From contig JANQSK010000504.1 in the NCBI GenBank assembly GCA_028284105.1, forward strand, positions 1-9,337: a stretch of 9,337 nucleotides of DNA. The letters are read 5' to 3'. This document shows positions 5,261 through 9,337 of the stretch, piece by piece. The position numbers were made by a program, and so were the translations under genes. The stretch is from Anaerolineae bacterium. Its GTDB lineage: Bacteria; Chloroflexota; Anaerolineae; Promineifilales; Promineifilaceae. Positions within the stretch are counted from its first letter, which is position 1. Each line of letters opens with the position of its first letter. The notes beneath the pieces were generated by a model. That model was not told where the DNA came from. It saw only the letters and a list, made by a program, of their open reading frames with translations, and ran no database searches.

Positions 5261-7198
5261 TTAATCAATCGTACAATCTGAGAATCCTGAGAACGTTTCT
5301 CCTTCGGCTACCAAAATAGCTTGGAAGTGCATATCCAGGGGATACCAATCATCTGGGTCTTCATTCCCCCATTCAGGCTCAGTCCAGTCAGAAACGGGTA
5401 ATTTTTGTGCATTCTTAATGGCCACACCAATGCGGTAACGAGGGCGTGTCCAATCTATCGGATTGCCGTCTTTCTTCCACATTGTGCCAATTGGCTGATC
5501 CCAACAAACAATGTTTCCGGTTGTGCCTGCAACGGTTACGAGTGAACCACAAGTCTCTAGTTCAAAGTTATATCCATTAAGCTCTTGCCAATAGCACAAC
5601 TGCATTTTCATACCACTTTGAGCAACTGGCTGGCTAAAGATTTCAACTCTGAAATACAAGGTTCCTTGCGCATAATTAGGGAAGCCTGTGTAATCATAAT
5701 TTTCGGTTGGGGGTGTGTTATTAGGGAATCCATGTTGATTCTTCGTCACTTCACGATTCCAATTAAAAACGGTGATTTCAGAAGCACCAGATGATACATT
5801 GACTGTAACAGTAGCTGTATCACTACCCGAATTATTTGTTGCCGTTAATGTATAAACGTTTGTTTCTGTTGGAGATACGGTTTGCTCGTCCAAACCAGAA
5901 ACATCACCAATGCCATCAGAAAGGCTCAATAAAACATTTTCACCAGTGACCGTCCAACTCAGGGTCGTGTCATTTCCTGTTATTATCCATTCATCATCAG
6001 TCGTAAAGCTATCAATAACAGGTGCTTCAATCACATCAACAACGACTTGAGCAGTATCACTCCCCGCGCTATTTACGGCCGTTATCGTATAAGTCAAATC
6101 TGAAGCAGCCGTTGCAGTCGTCGATTCCAACCCTGTCACATCACCTACAGATTGATCAATCGTTAATGACGTAATTGGATTATCAACGTCCCAGTTGAAT
6201 GTCAATGTATCGCCAATATAAATATCGCCACTGTTGGTAATAGAGAAGCTATTAATAACTGGTGGATTAATCACATTAACCGTATAGGTTTCTGTATTTT
6301 GGCCACCTTCACCCGCTATTGTCAACGAATATTCAGTTGTGTCTACTGGAGATACCGGCAAGTTAGAGCGAGTTGTTACATCAATATTGCCTGGGTTTAA
6401 AGTGATTGAATCAAATGACCCTTCTGTGGTCCAGGTTAATGTGGTATTGTCACCCTCATCAATCGTGTTGTCATTCGCAGAGAAGCTAGTGATTTGTGGG
6501 GCTAAGATGTAAACAATCGACAAATCGGAGTCCACTGAACCTTTGCTATTTACGGCCGTTAATGTATATGTCGTATCAGCGGTTGGATATACCTCAATAC
6601 TGGTCAAACCAGTTACATCTCCAACATCTGGAGAAATCGAGAGTGTGGTCGCTGTTCCATCAACATCCCATGATAACGTTGTAGGGGTTCCTTCTGGAAC
6701 ACGATCTTCTGAAACTGTAAAACTATTGATTGTGGGTGGATCAACTGCCTCAACAACAGCAACCGTTAATTCGGCCGTGTCAGTTCCGAAATCATTTTCA
6801 ATTGTGAGTTTGTAAGTGGTGGTTTCGGTTGGATTTACAACAGCCCCATTTCCGTCTGCTAAGGGTGTACCGCTTGGTTCAAGCGTAACGGCCGTTACAT
6901 CATTCTGATAATTCCAAGATAACGTGGCAGAGCCACCGTTCTCAATCTCTACTGCGTTTGTTTCAAAAAATGTAATAAAGGGTGGATTTTCAGGATTACC
7001 AACATTTGTCCCAATCAGCGGGAGGTAAATATTGATTGAAGAACCTGAATTTATGGTTTGCTTCTGAGAATCATTGCTAAAGTGCCCTGAAAAAGCACCA
7101 ACAAATTGCCAAGCGGCTCCTAATATAAAAAAAATAGAAATAGTGCTAAAAAACACACGCCCAAATCTAATAGTATTTTTCAACGATGTAAACTTCAT
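5261..7198 (-). CDS. Gene B: secreted protein with five Ig-like repeats and the shared C-terminal domain
   Basis: A 645-residue exported protein. A basic N terminus and a hydrophobic segment (about 14-36) act as signal peptide or membrane anchor; a YLPLI motif (58-62) and a short Pro/Asn linker follow. Five Ig-like beta-sandwich repeats of 75-80 residues occupy ~72-148, 155-231, 234-309, 312-390 and 393-470, each with P.I.SF at the start, a (T/S)L.W strand, often GDV.GL, and an ending like TTYTLTAVNSAGSDTA..TV.V. Residues ~474-645 are the C-terminal domain shared with A, C and D, with the only four cysteines (535, 550, 565, 642). I chose the ATG at 7198 because AGGA (7206-7209) is seven bases before it but only one base before the in-frame ATG at 7204; using 7204 adds two residues. 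It ends in the same DCTID as A. No enzyme domain is seen; a structural, adhesive or ligand-binding role outside the cytoplasm is inferred. Confidence 0.87.
   Translation of the reverse strand: MKFTSLKNTIRFGRVFFSTISIFFILGAAWQFVGAFSGHFSNDSQKQTINSGSSINIYLPLIGTNVGNPENPPFITFFETNAVEIENGGSATLSWNYQNDVTAVTLEPSGTPLADGNGAVVNPTETTTYKLTIENDFGTDTAELTVAVVEAVDPPTINSFTVSEDRVPEGTPTTLSWDVDGTATTLSISPDVGDVTGLTSIEVYPTADTTYTLTAVNSKGSVDSDLSIVYILAPQITSFSANDNTIDEGDNTTLTWTTEGSFDSITLNPGNIDVTTRSNLPVSPVDTTEYSLTIAGEGGQNTETYTVNVINPPVINSFSITNSGDIYIGDTLTFNWDVDNPITSLTIDQSVGDVTGLESTTATAASDLTYTITAVNSAGSDTAQVVVDVIEAPVIDSFTTDDEWIITGNDTTLSWTVTGENVLLSLSDGIGDVSGLDEQTVSPTETNVYTLTATNNSGSDTATVTVNVSSGASEITVFNWNREVTKNQHGFPNNTPPTENYDYTGFPNYAQGTLYFRVEIFSQPVAQSGMKMQLCYWQELNGYNFELETCGSLVTVAGTTGNIVCWDQPIGTMWKKDGNPIDWTRPRYRIGVAIKNAQKLPVSDWTEPEWGNEDPDDWYPLDMHFQAILVAEGETFSGFSDCTID
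5264..5779 (-). other. Shared C-terminal domain of gene B
   Basis: The last ~172 residues of protein B. It is the closest relative of the gene A domain: identical or near-identical over GFPNNTPP.ENYDYTG, QLCYWQELNG, VCWDQPI.TMWK, DWYPLDMHF and VAEGETFSGF, and with the same DCTID terminus. It lacks the NGWNWNG stretch of A, C and D, reading WTEPEWGNEDP instead. Confidence 0.8.
5789..6985 (-). repeat. Five tandem Ig-like modules in gene B
   Basis: Five protein repeats of 75-80 residues, diverged at DNA level. Modules 2, 4 and 5 share a GDV(T/S)GL segment and a (T/I)TA(V/T)N(S/N).GS strand. Copies of ACGGCCGT encode the TAV of TAVN in modules 2 and 4 (6552, 6075), and another encodes VTAV in module 1 (6888). 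Confidence 0.75.
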
Positions 7199-7205
7199 TT
7201 TCATT

Positions 7206-7209
7206 CCTA
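7206..7209 (-). promoter_or_regulatory. Ribosome-binding site of gene B, deciding between two ATGs
   Basis: AGGA on the minus strand is seven bases from the ATG at 7198 and one base from the ATG at 7204. The spacing favours 7198 as the start. Confidence 0.55.
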
Positions 7210-7404
7210 TACTTAGATTGTTACAAATTCTTTAAACTAACTACTCACGATACTTTTACAAACAAGAGTGAGTCACATAAATTTTTTATTTTTACAAACT
7301 ACCATTTCAGTTTTGGGAACAATCATTAGAAACAAGTCAATCTTATTTAAAGTCCCCAATAGGATCAGAGTCATATCCTTTTTGTACTATAAAAAAGTTG
7401 TCTT

Positions 7405-7448
7405 TCTTAATAAATAAAGAAAAAGGCCAACTTATATAAGCTGGCCTT
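7405..7448 (-). terminator. Intrinsic terminator of gene C
   Basis: Arms 7423-7433 and 7438-7448 (AAGGCCAACTT facing AAGCTGGCCTT) form an 11-bp stem with a 4-base loop. The one mismatch (A7430 against C7441) is a G-U wobble in minus-strand RNA. The minus-strand tail is T-rich (complement of 7405-7422). It lies about 30 bases after the gene C stop. Confidence 0.85.
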
Positions 7449-7478
7449 CAAAATCAAATTCCTAAATCAACTGTGTTG

Positions 7479-8747
7479 CTAGTTGCTGCTGCACCCACCG
7501 TAATCCTCCCAACCTGAGAAGGTGCCTCCTTTCTCGACAACAATTGCCGTAAAGCGCATATCCAATGGATACCAATGATTTGGGTTTTCGCCATTCCAAT
7601 TCCAACCATTGTAATCACTCACAGGGTACTTATCATTCACCCCATTTAACTGCTTTTGCACTTTGATTGGTACAGCAACTCGATAACGAGGACGATCCCA
7701 ATCTAATGGTTCATTGTTTAATTTCCACATCTGATCAATTGTTTGATGCCAACAAACCACCGAACCAGCGTGACCGGGGACATTTTTTGTTGTAAGGCAA
7801 GTTTCGAGCCCAAAATTATAGCCATTAAGTTCTTGCCAAAAACAGAACTGTAAATACATGTCTGGTTGATTTACGGGGATACTGTTAATCTGAGCCCGCA
7901 CATAAAGGGTTCCTTCTGCATAATTAATTGGGCTTGTCCAGTCGTAATTATGATCAGGGGGTTGATTTCTTGGGAATCCATGATGATCAGTCGTTACATC
8001 TTTATTCCAATCGTAAATTACGATTTGATTACTAACCTCTTCAACCTCAATGTTGATCTGCTCTGTTACTTCTCCGTATGGATTCGCCGCTTTTAATCGA
8101 TAAGTTGTTGATTCAGTCGGAGACACAACAATGCTATTTTGCATAGACACATCATTTATACCTTGATTCAAAACTAATGATTCATAATATTCAACTGACC
8201 ATGTTAACGTAACGCTTTCACCCTCTTCAATCGTTGTATCTGATGCCTCAAATGAGTGGATTGTCGGAGGAACCATCGGAGGTGGTTCAGTAACGTTAAT
8301 GGTCAACGATTCTGAAACTGACCCTGCATCATTCCCTACTGTCAACGTATATGTTGTTGTCACTGTAGGTGAAATAGTTAATGAGGTCATATCAGATACA
8401 TCACCGATATTATTGTCTATTTCTACCGTATCAATGACACCATCCAATACCCAATTTAAGTCAGTGTTCTGACCATTTTCGATTGAAAATTGTGAGGCTG
8501 AAAATGAAACGATTTCAGGCAATGATAAGGGTGGAGGGGGCGGAAGCTCGCTAGCGATTTCTGCATTATCCATCATGACAGGTAAAAAGTTTGTTGACGT
8601 TCCACCAGATGAAGCACTTGCTGCCCATTGCCCCATTGAGAAAATAAAACCTTGTAATAAGCCTAAAACTACTATGATCGAAAGAAGGGCGAATCCCTTT
8701 TTTGACCATATGATTGATCTAATTTGATTCAAAAAATTTTTGAGCAT
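7479..8747 (-). CDS. Gene C: secreted protein with two Ig-like repeats and the shared C-terminal domain
   Basis: A 422-residue exported protein, the shortest complete member of the array. A basic N terminus (to about 17) precedes a long hydrophobic segment (about 18-38) and an ASASSGG region where signal peptidase could cut. An FLPVM motif (54-58), comparable to YLPLI of gene B, and a proline-rich linker (PPPPPLSLP) follow. Two Ig-like repeats occupy ~78-152 and ~160-236; the first has IGDVSDM and TTYTLTVGNDAGS, closely matching the repeats of gene B. Residues ~239-422 are the shared C-terminal domain with the protein's only four cysteines (302, 317, 332, 419). An insertion (about QKQLNGVNDKY) before PVSDYNGWNWNG makes the domain longer than in the others. 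The ATG at 8747 is the first in frame after a TAG at 8757-8759, but AAAGGAG is 12 bases away, which is long. A role as an extracellular adhesion or binding protein is inferred. Confidence 0.87.
   Translation of the reverse strand: MLKNFLNQIRSIIWSKKGFALLSIIVVLGLLQGFIFSMGQWAASASSGGTSTNFLPVMMDNAEIASELPPPPPLSLPEIVSFSASQFSIENGQNTDLNWVLDGVIDTVEIDNNIGDVSDMTSLTISPTVTTTYTLTVGNDAGSVSESLTINVTEPPPMVPPTIHSFEASDTTIEEGESVTLTWSVEYYESLVLNQGINDVSMQNSIVVSPTESTTYRLKAANPYGEVTEQINIEVEEVSNQIVIYDWNKDVTTDHHGFPRNQPPDHNYDWTSPINYAEGTLYVRAQINSIPVNQPDMYLQFCFWQELNGYNFGLETCLTTKNVPGHAGSVVCWHQTIDQMWKLNNEPLDWDRPRYRVAVPIKVQKQLNGVNDKYPVSDYNGWNWNGENPNHWYPLDMRFTAIVVEKGGTFSGWEDYGGCSSN
7482..8033 (-). other. Shared C-terminal domain of gene C
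   Basis: The last ~184 residues of protein C. It keeps HGFP.N.PP..NYD, GTLY.R, FCFWQELNGYNF.LETC, VVCWHQ, DRPRYR, NGWNWNGENP, HWYPLDM.F and GGTFSGW. It resembles gene D most, sharing LETC(L/I)TT(K/Q)NVPG, DWDRPRYRVA and the YGG(C/G) ending. Confidence 0.8.
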
Positions 8748-8755
8748 AGCCGCAT
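8729..8755 (-). other. Possible eight-codon upstream ORF overlapping the start of gene C
   Basis: An ATG at 8753-8755 opens a short frame (MRLCSKIF, stop TGA at 8729-8731) that overlaps the first codons of gene C in another frame. The only strong Shine-Dalgarno sequence (8760-8766) is four bases from this ATG and 12 from the gene C ATG. It could modulate translation of gene C, or be chance. Confidence 0.25.
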
Positions 8756-8759
8756 TCTA

Positions 8760-8766
8760 CTCCTTT
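8760..8766 (-). promoter_or_regulatory. Ribosome-binding site upstream of gene C
   Basis: AAAGGAG on the minus strand is the best Shine-Dalgarno match in the window. Its distance to the gene C ATG (12 bases) is longer than usual; its distance to the out-of-frame ATG at 8755 is short (4 bases). Confidence 0.55.
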
Positions 8767-8871
8767 ACTGCACACAATGGTTGTATCAATGATTTTCAAT
8801 GTAAGATTGCTGAAAGGCTAATGGAAGGAAATTTAGTAAAAAATATAGGTCAAACAATCCTTCCCCTTTGC

Positions 8872-8908
8872 ATCAGGAAAAAACCTAGAATGTCTAAGTT
8901 TGCCTGAT
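8872..8908 (-). promoter_or_regulatory. Hairpin in the leader region of gene C
   Basis: Outer arms 8872-8877 and 8903-8908 (ATCAGG/CCTGAT) and inner arms 8881-8888 and 8894-8901 form a 14-bp hairpin with a small internal loop and a 5-base apical loop. The one inner mismatch (C8885 against A8897) is a G-U wobble only in minus-strand RNA. No U tract follows in either direction, so it is not an ordinary terminator. It lies about 125 bases upstream of gene C; a leader RNA structure or an operator is possible. Confidence 0.4.
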
Positions 8909-8965
8909 TAAGGATCTTACTTAAATTTTTACATTTTTTTCTTTAGAGTTAGCTTGCGACAATTT

Positions 8966-9006
8966 TTAAAGAAATAAAAAAGGCCTGACAGTTCGCCAGG
9001 CCTTTT
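8966..9006 (-). terminator. Intrinsic terminator of gene D
   Basis: A 10-bp stem (AAAAGGCCTG at 8978-8987 with CAGGCCTTTT at 8997-9006) and a 9-base loop, followed on the minus strand by TTTTTATTTC. It lies 11 bases after the gene D stop. The plus-strand side is also T-rich, but no plus-strand gene ends here. Confidence 0.85.
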
Positions 9007-9017
9007 CGTTTTAGCAG

Positions 9018-9337
9018 TTAACAACCACCACCATAGTTATTCCATCCGGAGAATGAGCCCCCTTTTGGAACGACAATTACGGTAAACTTCATGTCTAATG
9101 GATACCAATGTTTAGGATTCTCACCATTCCAGTTCCAACCATTGAAATTACTGACCGGTAGTTTTTCACCATTTTTAACCACGGCTGCCACACGATATCG
9201 CGGACGATCCCAATCTAAAGGTTGTCCATTGAGCTTCCACATAGATTGAATTGGAGCTGACCAACAACGAACTGTCCCTTTGGTACCTGGAACGTTTTGT
9301 GTTGTGATACACGTCTCAAGCCCAAAATTATTTCCAT
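9018..9337 (-). CDS. Gene D: C-terminal end of a fourth paralogue (partial)
   Basis: The minus-strand frame is open from the right edge to a TAA at 9018-9020. About 105 residues are visible, starting GNNFGLETCITTQNVPG; the ATG at 9242 is an internal methionine (MWKLNGQ) and not the start. All visible sequence belongs to the shared C-terminal domain: LETC, a third-position cysteine in VRCWSAPI exactly 15 residues later, MWKLNGQPLDWDRPRYRVA, PVSNFNGWNWNGENP, HWYPLDMKF, GGSFSGW and a terminal YGGGC, so the fourth cysteine is the last residue. It is closest to gene C but lacks C's insertion before PVS. By analogy the missing part should hold an export signal and Ig-like, malectin-like or similar modules. 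It has its own terminator and is followed by gene C after 270 bases. Confidence 0.85.
   Translation of the reverse strand, partial: GNNFGLETCITTQNVPGTKGTVRCWSAPIQSMWKLNGQPLDWDRPRYRVAAVVKNGEKLPVSNFNGWNWNGENPKHWYPLDMKFTVIVVPKGGSFSGWNNYGGGC

Larger units (their letters stand above)
330..6895. repeat. Dispersed octamer palindrome ACGGCCGT, ten exact copies
   Basis: Exact copies start at 330, 1335, 1885, 2193, 3266, 3638, 5036, 6075, 6552 and 6888. A one-base variant, TCGGCCGT, is at 6771. By my scan CGGCCG occurs 11 times in the window and ten of these are inside ACGGCCGT, so selection or copying acts on the whole octamer. For a sequence near 42% GC the expected number of this octamer in 9.3 kb is about 0.07. 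Copies fall in the ftsK 3' end, ctaA, the DUF72 gene (two), gene A (three) and gene B (three), regardless of strand. No copy lies after 6895. This resembles the highly iterated palindrome HIP1 of cyanobacteria (GCGATCGC) in behaviour, not in sequence. Function is unknown. Confidence 0.85.

Noticed and set aside
330..6895. ACGGCCGT as a transcription-factor operator
   Set aside because: Nine of ten copies are inside coding sequence of unrelated genes and none is in a promoter position; a genome-wide iterated word fits better.
7205..7478. Promoter of gene B (a TTGACT hexamer on the minus strand near 7336-7341)
   Set aside because: No matching -10 hexamer occurs at the normal distance, so I could not support a promoter call; apart from the gene C terminator and a weak ACTCAC/GTGAGT inverted repeat (7243-7273) I see nothing definite in this gap.
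5261..8747. Sortase (LPXTG) anchoring of proteins A-C
   Set aside because: No LPXTG-like motif, C-terminal hydrophobic segment or basic tail is present; all three end directly in the cysteine-containing domain. The YLPLI motif is near the N terminus and is a different thing.
1..9337. tRNA, rRNA, insertion sequence or integrase attachment site
   Set aside because: No cloverleaf, rRNA segment, transposase frame or flanking direct repeat of target-site type was found on reading either strand.

Overview
The window looks like bacterial chromosome of fairly low GC (low 40s percent by eye). A conserved block of three plus-strand genes occupies 1-2223. An accessory block of four minus-strand genes for secreted proteins occupies 2287-9337. 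The organism is most likely a free-living, respiring bacterium. My best guess is Chloroflexota (Anaerolineae or Ardenticatenia type). It rests on the heme A synthase, on the very long secreted Ig-like/malectin proteins, and on YLPLI/FLPVM motifs just after the export signals, which I remember from Chloroflexota secreted proteins. This is inference; nothing in the window fixes the taxon.

Plus strand: the 3' end of ftsK (DNA translocase, gamma winged-helix domain) runs in from the left edge to 328. A heme A synthase gene (ctaA/COX15 family, 468-1421) follows, and 10 bases later a DUF72 (YecE-like) gene (1432-2223). Respiration with an aa3-type cytochrome oxidase is implied.

Minus strand, in order of transcription: the truncated gene D (9018 to the right edge), gene C (7479-8747), gene B (5261-7198) and gene A (2287-5160). 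C, B and A each start with an export signal and carry a variable body: two Ig-like domains in C, five in B, and two malectin-like domains plus four Hydin/choice-of-anchor-D-like repeats in A. All four end in the same domain of about 170-185 residues, which I do not recognise. It has four cysteines, the first three spaced exactly 15 and 15 residues apart where visible. A and B form one similar pair, C and D another. Each gene has its own intrinsic terminator, so they look like separate units of a recently expanded paralogous family of surface or extracellular proteins.

Across the window the octamer palindrome ACGGCCGT occurs ten times, in genes on both strands and between genes. Base composition would predict well under one copy. 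It behaves like the cyanobacterial HIP1 repeat, though it is a different sequence. The shared C-terminal domain and this iterated palindrome are the two observations most worth following up.
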